Positions 47,701-52,130 of a stretch of 64,000 nt of DNA are shown in pieces; the stretch's first letter is position 1, and the number at the start of each line of letters is the position of its first letter. The stretch is taken from NCBI RefSeq assembly GCF_949987515.2, contig NC_082691.1, positions 61,015,740 to 61,079,739 of the forward strand, in the 5' to 3' direction. Source of the DNA: Delphinus delphis (lineage: Eukaryota; Chordata; Mammalia; Artiodactyla; Delphinidae). A model generated the notes under the pieces. The model saw nothing but the letters and a program-made list of their open reading frames with translations, was not told where the DNA came from and searched no databases. The position numbers were made by a program, and so were the translations under genes.

Positions 47701-48811
47701 TACACTGTCCTCTTCTCTGTCAGCGACCAGTGGGGGAAAGCTGAACCCGCCCCCAGCACCTCCCGCGAGGTCACCCACCACGGAGCTTTCAAGCAGGAGC
47801 CAGCAGGCCCCAGCCTGGACCCTGACCCAGCAGCCTGGAGGTCAGCTGCGGAACGGAAGCCTGCACATCATTGGTGAGCAGGGCTGTCAGTGAGGAAATG
47901 GTTTCCCCTGGCTCAGGGGGTCTCCCAGCCCACAGTGCCGTCATTTCAGGGTGCGTGCTTCACAAGAACAGGGGGCTCACTCTAGCACAGAACAACCTAC
48001 AGGTTGTGTTAAATAAGGTTTCTCTTGAGGCTTTCTGGGAGGTTCCAGAACCCACTCTCCAACCTTCTTGAGATGGGAAAGTCATCTGGGGTCAGGTGTG
48101 ACCAAAAGTCTTTGGATCCCTTTGTGGGCTGAGCTACTGTCACACACAAAGCCTAGATCACAAAGCAGGGACTCAACTCATGAAAGGGCCACAAGACCCC
48201 TCTCCTCTTGCCATCAGGAGCTCAGGGCAGAACCCATTTGCTTTAGGATGCCCAGGTCCCCAAATGCACACAGGCTGTGCTCCTTCCCACCAGCCAGGCT
48301 GAGGACTCCCGTTCTGTCCACCTCTCCCCGCCAGAGTCCTCCCCAGGGACACAAGAGGGGCTTCAGGCCACAGGGACTTTGCTGGTCCCTTGTTGCTGCC
48401 AGTTTCCCCACCTCTGACTCTGGACCCTGGATAGGCCTGTGGCACTTCTGCTCCCTTTAGAAGCTTCCTTAAGATGCTGGTTGAAGTAAGTTGAGGTGGA
48501 TGATGGGGAGAGTCTATGATTTCACTTTTCCTGATGCCCCCTTGCCCCAGCTAAATAGTAAAAATTAAGAGGTGAATGGATGTCTTAGTGGGGAATAGCT
48601 CTGCGATTAAAATCTTGCACTGGGCAGGCCAACCTGTATGCTCCTGGCAATGACCAAAACTTGGGTCCTCACAGTAACCAGAATAATTTTGGCATTTCCG
48701 TGTGTGCAGATGACTTTGAGTCTAAATTCACGTTCCATTCTATGGAAGATTTTCCTCCTCCGGATGAGTATAAACCATGCCAGAAGATTTACCCCAGCAA
48801 GATCCCCAGAA
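2295..48811 (+). CDS. WIPF3: WIPF3 spliced coding sequence, six exons, 3' end missing
   Basis: WIPF3 (CR16) is a verprolin-family protein that binds monomeric actin and N-WASP/WASP and links them to actin-filament assembly in the cytoplasm; the family knowledge is that CR16 is prominent in brain and testis. The exons 2295-2354, 35983-36115, 38253-38384, 43609-44352, 47724-47873 and 48710-48811 join into one open frame of 1,321 nt (440 codons plus one base). Domains in order are a Pro-rich start (1-20), a WH2 motif (about 36-53, LLADI then LRKV), a conserved [13 protein letters not shown] block (88-100), a long polyproline region (about 160-370), and the N-WASP EVH1-binding motif (410-427). 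I recall human WIPF3 as about 480 residues, so some 30 C-terminal residues are missing. WIPF1 and WIPF2 are the alternatives, but the WH2 flank [20 protein letters not shown] and the WASP-binding block fit WIPF3 best. Confidence 0.95.
2940..3080 (-). mobile_element. Possible MER5A-like hAT fragment
   Basis: 'agggcttcccacccttacca' followed by 'ccactgacacttggggccag' resembles the complement of the MER5A terminal region. The rest is too decayed to align by eye. Confidence 0.35.
4176..4522 (-). mobile_element. CHR-type SINE, long form, - strand
   Basis: Read on the - strand it begins GGACTTCCCTGGTGGGGCAG, has the tRNA-Glu-derived head and the repeated 'CACAACTACTGAGCC' body, and ends in an (AAATA)n tail seen here as 'ttattcatttatttattttt'. 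T-rich imperfect target-site copies flank it (about 4161-4175 and 4523-4537). Confidence 0.92.
4560..5290 (+). mobile_element. Decayed L1M fragment, + strand
   Basis: 'gcagaagaaatacaaatg', 'aacctcactataattga' and 'tttcatctatcagtttgg' follow the order of a conserved L1 ORF2/3' region. The later 'attgtgatagcaacc' and 'atttaaaaccagaagattca' also fit old L1. It is heavily decayed, with indels. Confidence 0.55.
5590..6272 (-). mobile_element. hAT-type non-autonomous DNA transposon, interrupted by a SINE
   Basis: The ends 'gaggttggcaaac' (about 5591) and 'gttttgccaac' (about 6261-6271) form terminal inverted repeats. Internal 'aaacaaagttttattggatg' and 'ggcccacaaggcctaaaata' match the common mammalian family whose consensus begins CAGTGGTTGGCAAAC. 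A CHR SINE at 5908-6104 splits it. I am not certain of the subfamily name. Confidence 0.75.
5908..6104 (+). mobile_element. CHR-type SINE, short form, + strand
   Basis: It starts GGGCTTCCCTGGTGGCGCAG and ends 'GCGTATCGC' plus about 20 A. It lacks the repeated ACAACTACTGAGCC body of the long form. Near-identical flanks (AAAATTATATTCA before, AAAATTATGTTCA after) are its target-site duplication. Confidence 0.95.
6300..6770 (+). mobile_element. L2 LINE 3' region, + strand
   Basis: 'ccctgcctacctctcagacc', 'tttcttctgcttggaaagct' and 'agtgcctggctcacaatagc', ending in an 'attgaatgaatgga' tail, match the L2 3' consensus in order. Confidence 0.8.
9643..9890 (-). mobile_element. MIR SINE, - strand
   Basis: 'gtaccaggtactgtgccaggcgctta'-type wording, then 'ttttacagatgaggaaacgg' and 'cacagagaggttac', form the complement of the MIR consensus from 3' end to head. 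Confidence 0.85.
9928..10185 (-). mobile_element. MIR SINE, - strand (second, adjacent copy)
   Basis: 'cacttatgtagtgcttactg', 'taatcctcacagtaaccctt' and 'cacacagctagtaactggca' are again complementary MIR. It lies only about 40 bases from the previous copy in the same orientation but differs throughout, so it is a separate insertion. Confidence 0.85.
10198..10240. repeat. Perfect 20-bp inverted repeat with 3-nt loop
   Basis: The arm at 10198-10217 is the exact reverse complement of 10221-10240, with GAT between. The arms contain two GGGGTA/TACCCC blocks. It lies just after a MIR and is far more perfect than old neutral sequence would be. Confidence 0.9.
11020..11105 (+). mobile_element. L2 3'-end fragment
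   Basis: 'gggattctgtgccaaggtta' and 'aggcacacagtaggcaccca' resemble the end of the L2 consensus. It is short and decayed. Confidence 0.4.
11700..12050 (+). mobile_element. MIR SINE split by an L2 3' end
   Basis: The MIR head and core run to about 11860 ('agcctcagtttcctcatctg'). From about 11868 to 11985 the sequence is an L2 3' end ('ccaggaagggagggctttgt', 'gtagtaggcattcgccgtg', 'gttgaatgcacgaat'). From about 11988 ('ggggttgttgtgagag') to 12045 ('caatggcagctactctta') the MIR 3' half resumes. Confidence 0.65.
12648..12987 (-). mobile_element. L1 3' end, 5'-truncated, - strand (cetartiodactyl L1)
   Basis: 'tattggagtataattgcttt', 'acaaagtgaatcagctatgc' and 'acccctctaggtggtcacaa' are the complement of the L1 3' UTR found again at 21621-22117 and 58443 onwards. 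It lacks any ORF2. Confidence 0.88.
13277..13493 (-). mobile_element. CHR-type SINE, short form, - strand
   Basis: Poly(T), then GCGGTACGCGGGCCTCTCAC through to CCACCAGGGAAGCCC. The flanks CATATCTG at 13269-13276 and again just after 13493, each followed by a T run, are the target-site duplication. Confidence 0.95.
13540..13660 (+). mobile_element. Possible old L1 3' tail
   Basis: 'ggatgatggtacatgaggac' then 'ttgtctatgttaatgttaca' with an AAAATAAAAAA tail resembles an old L1M 3' end. Only a short part is recognisable. Confidence 0.35.
15145..15345 (+). mobile_element. MIR SINE, + strand, degraded
   Basis: 'tcagatggacctggatccaa', 'ctgtttcctcacctgtgaca' and 'cagcccagtgcctgacacag' follow the MIR order with many changes. 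Confidence 0.65.
17014..17222 (+). mobile_element. CHR-type SINE, short form, + strand
   Basis: GGCTTCCCTGGTGGCGCAG to GCGTACCGC plus about 20 A. A 13-bp exact target-site duplication, AAGTAGACTGGAG, is at 17001-17013 and 17223-17235. The intact flanks suggest a fairly young insertion. Confidence 0.96.
17600..17725 (-). mobile_element. MIR fragment, - strand
   Basis: 'aatctgaggcacagagaggt' and 'gctcagagtcgcccagctgg' match the complement of the MIR core. Confidence 0.6.
17831..18016 (+). mobile_element. MIR SINE, + strand
   Basis: 'gaggcatagtggttaagact' is the MIR head. 'aaattacttaaactttctgt' and 'aatacatgccaagtgcttag' continue its core and tail in order. Confidence 0.8.
18530..19055 (+). 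mobile_element. L1 ORF2 reverse-transcriptase fragment, + strand
   Basis: The stretch 'ttttgcagatgacatgatag' at about 18840 encodes FADDMIVY, the catalytic YADD-type motif of L1 reverse transcriptase (here F for Y). Flanking codons give recognisable L1 wording such as '[15 protein letters not shown]' at about 18640. Frameshifts and stops break it, so it is a dead fragment with no 3' end attached. Confidence 0.8.
19124..19181. repeat. Perfect 26-bp inverted repeat with 6-nt loop
   Basis: The arm 19124-19149 (starting GATTAAAGAACTGAG) is the exact reverse complement of 19156-19181; the loop is TAAAAG. The bases before it (about 19066-19130) are a cluster of TTAATC/GATTAA words that can pair among themselves. 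It follows directly on the broken L1 fragment. Confidence 0.92.
19554..19901 (+). mobile_element. MLT1-type MaLR solo LTR, + strand
   Basis: The order 'ttatgggctgacttgtgtcc', 'aaggtgattagggtaggcct', 'ctttataagaagagattagg', 'cttggacttctagcctccag' and 'tttctgttgtttaagccacc' follows the mammalian ERVL-MaLR LTR consensus. No internal retroviral region adjoins it, so it is an ancient solo LTR without coding capacity. Confidence 0.75.
20648..20676. repeat. Long poly(T) tract
   Basis: An almost pure T run of about 27 bases. It could be the tail of a - strand retroinsertion, but I find no matching target-site duplication and do not recognise the sequence after it. Confidence 0.7.
21621..22117 (-). 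mobile_element. L1 3' end, 5'-truncated, - strand
   Basis: Complement of the same L1 3' UTR as at 12648, extending further to 'ctgacttacttcactctgta'. The flanks TTTAATAGACT before (ending 21620) and after (22118-22128) form the target-site duplication. Confidence 0.92.
23260..23345 (-). mobile_element. MIR/L3-like fragment
   Basis: 'gcagcgtttattatatataa' and 'gttgtgctgagcactgg' resemble the complement of a MIR-type 3' end. Short and decayed. Confidence 0.4.
23602..23941 (+). mobile_element. CHR-type SINE, chimeric: short-type head, long-type tail
   Basis: The first ~120 bases carry short-form diagnostic words (GTTGAGAGTCCGCCTGCCGA, GGCTGGGCCCGTGAGCC). From about 23717 the element switches to the long-form body (repeated 'acaactactgagcct'-type units) and ends in 'aaaaataaataaataaa'. 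No clear target-site duplication is visible. Confidence 0.92.
23945..24280 (+). mobile_element. Old L1M 3' fragment, + strand
   Basis: 'acacaacatggatgactctc', 'gtgacagagaacagatcagt' and 'ggtggttacacaaatttcta' match old L1 3' ends in order. The CHR SINE abuts its 5' side. Confidence 0.65.
24442..24505 (+). mobile_element. Fragment of an unclassified old interspersed repeat
   Basis: 'gatggtaaattttgtgtgtc' and 'gggctaagggattcccagat' belong to a widespread mammalian repeat that I recognise by sight but cannot name securely. The L1 at 24506 cuts it off. Confidence 0.45.
24506..25115 (+). mobile_element. L1 3' end with internal CA microsatellite, + strand
   Basis: 'ctaccatatggcccagcaat', 'agtgtccatcaacagatgaa', 'aatactacccagccataaaa' and 'ggttaccagtggggagggag' are the L1 ORF2 C terminus and 3' UTR. 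A (CA)n run at about 24711-24735 has grown within it. Confidence 0.9.
25736..25968 (+). mobile_element. L2 LINE fragment, + strand
   Basis: 'gtgtcccactagcaccttaa', 'actcaacacatccaaaacaa' and 'cttgactcc' follow the L2 ORF2 end/3' region. A (CA)n run at 25850-25868 and the SINE fragment at 25969 interrupt it. Confidence 0.65.
25969..26060 (-). mobile_element. CHR-type SINE, head only, - strand
   Basis: 'gcatgtgggatcttcccaga' to 'ccacagggaagccc' is the complement of the SINE head alone; the body and tail are missing. It is more diverged than the other copies and abuts the L2 on one side and an old L1 on the other. Confidence 0.8.
26085..28100 (-). mobile_element. Old L1M ORF2 fragment, ~2 kb, - strand
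   Basis: Complementary L1 wording runs in order through 'atgagattactgggtcatat', 'tgctgttccattgatctatg', 'ttgctaaactgactttcact' and 'aaccagccttgtgttctcag', spanning the C-terminal half of ORF2. Many stops and indels make it inactive. Confidence 0.88.
28070..28165. repeat. AT-rich minisatellite-like repeat
   Basis: The words 'tatattacttgat' and 'gtatatattacttgatg' recur several times, giving a short irregular tandem repeat. Confidence 0.6.
28215..28318 (-). mobile_element. MIR fragment, - strand
   Basis: 'aggtaaggtaacttgcctaa' and 'taaatggtggattcaggatc' match the complement of the MIR core. The SINE at 28334 follows. Confidence 0.55.
28334..28536 (-). mobile_element. CHR-type SINE, short form, - strand
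   Basis: Poly(T), GCGGTACGCGGGCCTC to CCACCAGGGAAGCCC. A target-site duplication of about 15 bp, CTGGAACCCTCATTTTT (the last Ts overlap the tail), lies at 28317 and 28537. Confidence 0.96.
28665..28750 (-). mobile_element. Possible MIR fragment, - strand
   Basis: 'tagaactgacccttgagccc' and 'tttccactatatcatactgc' resemble the complement of the MIR head. Confidence 0.45.
28751..29740. other. WIPF3: Intronic sequence without recognised features
   Basis: Mixed-composition sequence. I see no splice-flanked frame, RNA gene or repeat that I can name. Confidence 0.5.
29742..29782. repeat. (CT)n microsatellite
   Basis: About 41 bases of CT with one CG interruption form a polypyrimidine mirror repeat. 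The - strand Arg/Glu frame across it is an artefact. Confidence 0.95.
29980..30195 (+). mobile_element. MIR SINE, + strand
   Basis: 'gttagcatggtggttaagag', 'gtgcctcatctgtaaactgg' and 'tacttggaacagtgccgggc' match MIR head to tail. Confidence 0.8.
31330..31900 (+). mobile_element. Old interspersed repeat, unclassified
   Basis: 'ttgcaggttttgagcagagt' (about 31435) and 'atcactctgatggctgtgtg' (about 31780) are words of a common mammalian repeat whose name I cannot give with confidence. The middle seems rearranged or partly duplicated. Confidence 0.4.
34625..34770 (+). repeat. (TTCA)n simple repeat with adjoining old repeat
   Basis: 'actcattcattcattcactc' and similar words at 34645-34685 form a tetranucleotide repeat, probably grown from the tail of an old L2/MIR-type element. 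'ggtgaacaaaacgaacaaga' follows. Confidence 0.6.
35340..35530 (+). mobile_element. MIR SINE, + strand
   Basis: 'cagcagatctgggtttgaag', 'ttttctcatctgtaaaatga' and 'gttttgtgaggattaacata' match MIR. It lies 450 bases before the WH2 exon. Confidence 0.8.
35983..36115 (+). CDS. WIPF3: WIPF3 coding exon 2, WH2 actin-binding motif (residues 21-64)
   Basis: This exon encodes [20 protein letters not shown] and continues through [19 protein letters not shown] to IES. It contains the WH2 (verprolin homology) domain: the amphipathic helix around SALLADI (37-43) and the LRKV variant of the LKKT/V signature (49-52), which contact G-actin. It enters in phase 0 and leaves in phase 1 (first base of Ser65). 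The acceptor is CCTTTACAG|GTAAGTAC and the donor is GAGA|GTAAGTGAG, a near-ideal site. The first bases of the exon themselves form a consensus donor, discussed in the findings. This is the only coding exon whose skipping would shift the frame. Confidence 0.95.
36371..36800 (-). mobile_element. Old L1M 3' end, - strand
   Basis: 'actcaccattttaaccattt', 'tccctggcaaccaccaagtc', 'tgactggctcctttgacttc' and 'aaggctcatccatgctatag' are complementary L1M 3' wording, the same family as 54132-55658 but more diverged. Confidence 0.8.
37003..37190 (+). mobile_element. MIR SINE, + strand
   Basis: 'gaggctcagtttgctcatct' and 'aaaatggggagataataata' are MIR core; the tail is lost. Confidence 0.75.
37191..38252. 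other. WIPF3: Intronic sequence without recognised features
   Basis: Part of the intron between coding exons 2 and 3. I see no splice-flanked frame, RNA gene or named repeat; a 15-base T run lies at about 37988. Confidence 0.5.
38253..38384 (+). CDS. WIPF3: WIPF3 coding exon 3 (residues 65-108)
   Basis: After the split Ser65, the exon encodes [20 protein letters not shown] and then [23 protein letters not shown]. The [13 protein letters not shown] block at residues 88-100 parallels the LGGLF...MPKLR block that follows the Gly-rich stretch in WIPF1, a conserved verprolin segment of less defined function. The acceptor is TTCTCTCTAAAG|GT and the donor CAG|GTAAGG. The exon is 132 nt with phase 1 at both ends, so it can be skipped or included without changing the frame. 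A second frame is also open through the exon but leads to a stop in the next exon, so it is not favoured. Confidence 0.94.
38750..39035 (+). mobile_element. Old interspersed repeat, unclassified
   Basis: 'ttaggtgttgctgtgtaaca' followed by 'aaccatttatttagcttaca' and 'ggtggcctcagctgggcccc' is a known type of dispersed mammalian sequence. I cannot assign the family safely. Confidence 0.4.
39067..39430 (-). mobile_element. CHR-type SINE, long form, - strand
   Basis: T/A-rich tail complement, then the long body, ending CTACCAGGGAAGTCC. The target-site duplication GGCTTAGTCT is at 39057-39066 and 39431-39440. It lies 0.7 kb after coding exon 3. Confidence 0.95.
39442..40365. other. WIPF3: Intronic sequence without recognised features
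   Basis: No coding frame with splice sites, RNA gene or nameable repeat is visible. Confidence 0.5.
40370..40880 (+). mobile_element. L2 LINE 3' end, + strand
   Basis: 'cacagggcctttgcactgac', 'taagctccatgaaggcagga' and 'gctcagtaagtatttgttga' are consecutive L2 3' signatures. Confidence 0.88.
40881..43608. other. WIPF3: Intronic sequence without recognised features
   Basis: This is the rest of the intron before the large proline-rich exon. Several open frames occur on both strands, but none has family resemblance or paired splice sites. GC content rises towards 43609. Confidence 0.5.
43609..44352 (+). CDS. WIPF3: WIPF3 coding exon 4, long proline-rich exon (residues 109-356)
   Basis: The exon begins [20 protein letters not shown] and includes the verprolin-type block PSPRLP...ISGPF, then a stretch made largely of Pro, Leu and Ala with polyproline runs of up to eleven residues. 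It ends at QKKRPGRSP. Such segments bind profilin and SH3 domains. The acceptor is CCTTTCACTTTCAG|GC and the donor CCG|GTAAGC. The length is 744 nt with phase 1 at both ends. The first in-frame Met after the initiator is residue 161 (43764). A 24-nt unit is tandemly duplicated at 43783-43830. GC content is very high because of CCN codons; the complementary strand carries long spurious Gly/Ala-rich frames for the same reason. Confidence 0.95.
43783..43830 (+). repeat. WIPF3: Two tandem copies of a 24-nt unit within coding exon 4
   Basis: The word GCCCTTACCCCCGGCCCTG occurs twice with a 24-nt period, encoding two copies of PPPLPPAL. The unit length is a multiple of three, so the frame is preserved. 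Confidence 0.9.
44655..44780 (+). mobile_element. MIR fragment, + strand
   Basis: 'attactagctgtgtgaccca' and 'ctgtgaaatggggatagaaa' are MIR core. Confidence 0.75.
45155..45275. repeat. Imperfect (CA)n tract
   Basis: About 110 bases rich in CA dinucleotides, broken by short words such as 'tcataaacatatg'. Confidence 0.85.
45320..45955 (+). mobile_element. AT-rich old repeat split by an L1
   Basis: 'aaaattgaaatcacacataa' and, after the L1 insertion, 'agttgattccattttttgtt' with 'attatgaataatattgcagg' resemble a decayed LINE region. The family is uncertain; a similar sequence lies at 63080-63430. Confidence 0.4.
45551..45757 (+). mobile_element. L1 3' end, 5'-truncated, + strand
   Basis: 'aacaaggatctactgtatag', 'tgaatcactgtgctgtacac' and 'aacattgtagatcaactata' are the L1 3' terminus. 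The target-site duplication AAAAGCAATTTTGAA is at about 45536-45550 and 45758-45772. Confidence 0.93.
46128..46360 (+). mobile_element. MIR SINE, + strand, degraded
   Basis: 'gatctgaattcaaatcctgc', 'tttgacaaatggaaataata' and 'aggactgttatgaaaactaa' follow the MIR order. Confidence 0.7.
46370..47190. other. WIPF3: Intronic sequence without recognised features
   Basis: Purine-rich in places (46490-46560). No supported coding or RNA feature is seen. Confidence 0.5.
47195..47605 (-). mobile_element. MIR SINE, - strand, split by an L1
   Basis: The 3' end part ('ctaatatttattgaatgctt') precedes, and the core ('ttttatagatgaggaaactg', 'gaggcacaaagaggttgtgt') follows, the L1 insertion at 47238-47428. 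It lies just before coding exon 5. Confidence 0.85.
47238..47428 (-). mobile_element. L1 3' end, 5'-truncated, - strand, inside MIR
   Basis: 'tattggagtatagttgcttt' and 'aaagtgaatcagctgtacgt' through 'agcgttccctgtgctatacg' are complementary L1 3' UTR. The 15-base target-site duplication CATGCCACTTGAATT / CATGCGACTTGAATT (one change) lies at 47223-47237 and 47429-47443. Confidence 0.93.
47724..47873 (+). CDS. WIPF3: WIPF3 coding exon 5 (residues 357-406)
   Basis: The exon reads (A)[20 protein letters not shown], then [20 protein letters not shown], then LRNGSLHII. The [10 protein letters not shown] stretch is a likely SH3 ligand; the rest links the polyproline region to the WASP-binding motif. 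The acceptor is a strong pyrimidine tract (TCCTCTTCTCTGTCAG|CG) and the donor is TTG|GTGAGC. Phase is 1 at both ends (150 nt), so the exon is frame-neutral. The match to the WIPF3 sequence I remember is close along its whole length. Confidence 0.94.
47874..48709 (+). other. WIPF3: WIPF3 intron between coding exons 5 and 6 (836 bp)
   Basis: Bounded by TTG|GTGAGC and TGTGTGCAG|AT. It is the shortest intron here and I see no repeat in it. Long chance frames occur on both strands. Confidence 0.8.
48710..48811 (+). CDS. WIPF3: WIPF3 coding exon 6, WASP/N-WASP EVH1-binding motif (residues 407-440)
   Basis: The exon encodes [20 protein letters not shown] and then [14 protein letters not shown]. The ESKFTFH and DFPPPDEY motifs match the WIP region (ESRFYFH, DLPPPEPY) that wraps around the EVH1/WH1 domain of N-WASP and stabilises it. 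IYPSKI corresponds to the last part of the WIP motif (YPSKL). The acceptor is TGTGTGCAG|AT, with a weaker pyrimidine tract than the other exons, and the donor is AGA|GTAAGT. Phase is 1 at both ends (102 nt), so skipping would cleanly remove WASP binding. If the following intron were retained, the protein would end 13 codons later at a stop near 48849. Confidence 0.95.
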
Positions 48812-48849
48812 GTAAGTACCACCTTGATAAGACTACTGGTTTTCCCTGA

Positions 48850-49979
48850 CCCTCCAGAATTAGATGCTTGGGTGCACTGTCTGGCCACAGGCTGTGTAAA
48901 GTGTGACATCAGGATCTCACTGTCCTATTGCAGGGATGCAGCGATGTTCATACTTCTGGAAGTTTCAGAACATTTATTTGCCCTAATCTCCAAGGGTTCA
49001 TTTAGAGGTTTTTTACAGAACATCAAGTTTAGTTATGTGGCATCGGATTTGGATGCCTAAATTTACCACTGGTCCCTCCCCTCCCTGGGGCTTTTGACTG
49101 GGGAGCTAAACGCCCCAAGACAACAGCAAAATGGGATTCAGGAGCTTCGCATTAATAGTTGGGGAAGAACCCCAAAACCCCCAATTCAGAACTCTGGCAG
49201 ACTCTGAAATAGAGAATGCCTTAGGTCAGTGGTTCCTACTTTGGCAATGCATTAGAATGACCTAGACAGCTTTTAAAAATCTGAAGGCCAGGCTGCACCT
49301 AGCGCAGGTAAGTCAGAATATCCAGGGTAGGACACAGATGTCAGTATTTTTGAAAATTGCCACGTGATTCCAATGTCCATCTAAGGCTGAAAACCTCAGT
49401 CCAGTGAGAGCCTTCCTCCCAATCTCATCGTGCGGCCAGGCCCCAAGAGAGGCCTTCACTTGGCTTACCTGCCCAGCCCTAAGAATCAAGGAAGGCTGGC
49501 TGGCCTGCCCTTCATGGCCCAACGGGCAGGGAGGCAGTACTTCAGGAGCACAGAAAGCAAAGAAAAGCACAGTAGGTGTTGACCACACAGCGATGCTGCC
49601 TGTTAACGTAATTCTTGTCCAGTGCTGATTCAATCCAAGTGGGCAGGAGCTGGTAAGAGGGAGGCAGAGCCAGCAACCTGGGGTGAGGGTCCAATGTGTT
49701 TTCCACCCCACAACCCGAGTAAGGCCCCCAGCCCCAGACATCTGCAGACCAGCATGGAAAATCATCAGTATCCAAGCTTAGCCCCAGACCGGGAACCTGG
49801 CTCTTTGACTGTCTCCTTTCAAAGGGGCCTTGGTGAAGTCCCTTCCCCAGGGTTCAGCTTCCTGCAGTGCAGACCAAGGAGCACCAGCCTGCTCTCTGCT
49901 CAGGTGAGAGGTCCTCTCGGGATCAGCCTGGGCAGAGCTTTCTCTGCGTGCCGGTGGATTGCACATTTAGAGAGAAGTG
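48850..49979. other. WIPF3: Intronic sequence without recognised features
   Basis: No splice-flanked coding frame resembling the WIPF3 C terminus is found. 'ggttcctactttggcaatgc' with 'gaccta' at 49231 may be a decayed hAT end. Confidence 0.45.
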
Positions 49980-49993
49980 ACTTGTATGTTTTT

Positions 49994-50202
49994 GTTTTGT
50001 TTTGTTTTTTGCGGTACGCGGGCCTCTCACCGTTGTGGCCTCTCCCGTTGCGGAGCACAGGCTCTGGACGCGCAGGCTCAGCGGCCATGGCTCACGGGCC
50101 CAGCCGCTCCGCGGCATGTGGGATCTTCCCGGACCGGGGCACGAACCCGTGTCCCCTGCATCGGCAGGCGGACTCTCAGCCACTGCGCCACCAGGGAAGC
50201 CC
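49994..50202 (-). mobile_element. CHR-type SINE, short form, - strand
   Basis: GTTTT-type tail complement, then GCGGTACGCGGGCCTCTCAC to CCACCAGGGAAGCCC. The target-site duplication ACTTGTATGTTTTT is at 49980-49993 and 50203-50216. Confidence 0.96.
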
Positions 50203-50231
50203 ACTTGTATGTTTTTTAATAATATGTAAAT

Positions 50232-50406
50232 ACAGTTGACCCTTGAACAATGCAGGGCTTCATAAGCATTGTTGGCCCTCCACATCCTTGGATGCGGAGG
50301 ATTCCACCAACCACAGACTGTCGTACTGTAGTTTTACTACTGAAAAACATCCTTGTACAAGTGGACCCATGCAGTTCAAATCCATGTTGTTTCCGGGTCA
50401 ACGGTA
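50232..50406 (+). mobile_element. Tigger-like (TcMar) MITE
   Basis: The left end ACAGTTGACCCTTGAACAA and the right end 'gtttccgggtcaacggta' are related terminal inverted repeats. 'tccttggatgcggaggattc' is internal wording of this family. The right end is diverged. Confidence 0.75.
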
Positions 50407-50409
50407 CTC

Positions 50410-51460
50410 CTCTGAATTGAGAGAGACAGAGGAAGAGAGAGGAGCGGGATAAAGATTGATGAAGGGAAATCACCCCACGTGGGGTTTAAATAGACCGTGG
50501 AGACGTGATGGTGGAGGACATGGGTGCTGGGTCAGGCTCCCATTCTTGCTCAGTTCGAGCTCAGCAGATGGGCGTGAACTGCCCACTGTACACTTGGCAC
50601 CATGCTGGCCCCAGAGACTACGAGGTGTAAGCAACAAGGTCCCTACCACCAAGCCGCCAGCGTGCACACTCCCGAGATAGAAGTGTGAGATATTAACTAG
50701 ATCACAACGGAGTGTCTTAATCACTGATTGTTTAAAGTGCAGGGGGCACCACAGCGGGCATGAGGGTGGAGGTGGAGACGGGACTTGAAGGCGTAGAGAG
50801 AGGTCACATTTCCACTGGGTGGAAAGGCTGAGCACGGCACACCCCCAGGAGAGAGGCACGATAGCGTTTGGGCCGTTTAAGAATGACAGGAAAGTCCTAC
50901 GTGGTGTGTGAGGGCACACGGTGCCTGGAGAGGACCGCACCGGCTGCCAGAGATGTTAGGCTTCGCGGGGCAGAGGGTCAATAAATAACACTTCTTTTCC
51001 CATCATATGAAATGTTCACAGGTCAGACGGATGAAGATCTTAGTGTTTTTATTGGAAGAGCTTAGGTCACAGCAAACTCTAATACTGGGGGAGGTTTGCT
51101 GACTCCCCCAGGCCAGGGGATTTACAGGTGAGGAGACTGAGGCTGGCCTCCCCCTGCAGCCCCAGAGCAGCCTCACAGAGCTTTCCACATGGCCAGGAGG
51201 GCAGGACGGAATAGTCCTTAATACACAGCAGCCAGATTTCAAAGAGGGAACCTAGAAGGGGCCAGGCTGCACATGGCTAGTTCCCTCTGTTCAACTCACC
51301 AGAAAAAGAGGGCAGAGAGAGCCTAGGCGTGTTACCTACCCTACAGGAGGTGCCCACACATGAAGAGGACAAGGAGATATGTTCCCTCCTAATGTGAAGG
51401 ATGTTTTATCCCTTCTAAGGGATATAAGCAGAACCTATAAGCAGAGCTGTCAGTGAAATA
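50410..51460. other. WIPF3: Intronic sequence without recognised features
   Basis: No supported gene or nameable repeat is seen. Confidence 0.5.
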
Positions 51461-51464
51461 CTAA

Positions 51465-51690
51465 CCACCGCCAATACAGTAAGTGCTCCTGTCGTAGACC
51501 TGCTCAGATGTGCCTGGCATGGTTCTAGGTGCTTTGCAGACCTTATCATAAGTCCTTAATGTAGAAAGTTTTCACATAGGGGAAAGGAGGTCCATACAGG
51601 CCAAGTGACTTGCCTAAGGCCTCACAGCAAGTTAGAGGCAGAGCCAGGAATTTCAGACCCAGGGGTGTCTGAGCCATGCAGCCATGGTGA
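51465..51690 (-). mobile_element. MIR SINE, - strand
   Basis: 'tgcctggcatggttctaggt', 'agtgacttgcctaaggcctc' and 'gttagaggcagagccaggaa' are complementary MIR. Confidence 0.82.
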
Positions 51691-52125
51691 ACTCTGAGAA
51701 GGGATGTGGTTAGGTCTAGGTTGAGTCTGATAACTGGTGGTTTGATCAGAGGAGGTAAAGACCAAGGTCAGGAAACCTGTGGCTTTGAGAAGGGTCCATG
51801 CGAGGGAGGATGGATGGGGGTGAGGGTTGCCAGGGCTTGGGGATGCAGGCCATGAGAGGAACAAGAGAAGTAGAGGAGGAGCTGAGGGCCTCTGAGTACC
51901 AACCTGGGCCTGGATGGACGGTGCGGCACCAAGAAGAAGGAGCTGGAGAGGCGCAGGTTTCAGGAGGAGACGAAGTGATGGATCAGGGCGAGTGGAGGTG
52001 CCTGGAGGGCTGCAAGGGGGAGATGACCCGGGGCAGGTGGAACAGGGAGTACACAGGTCTGAGGCTGAGGGGTAAGGTCAGGAATGGGAACTAGCTCTGC
52101 GGGTCATCAGTTTGGAGCCTTACCC
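51691..52125. other. WIPF3: Purine-rich intronic sequence
   Basis: G/A-rich sequence, possibly part of an old repeat ('gtcaggaaacctgtggcttt'). Nothing firm can be named. Confidence 0.4.
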
Positions 52126-52130
52126 TAAAC

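Noticed and set aside
49622..50239. 205-codon frame ending at 50239, and the similar frames at 5876-6352, 13263-13574 and 28206-28592
   Set aside because: They owe their length to CHR SINEs, which lack stops in several frames. The repeated [24 protein letters not shown] wording comes from the SINE head.
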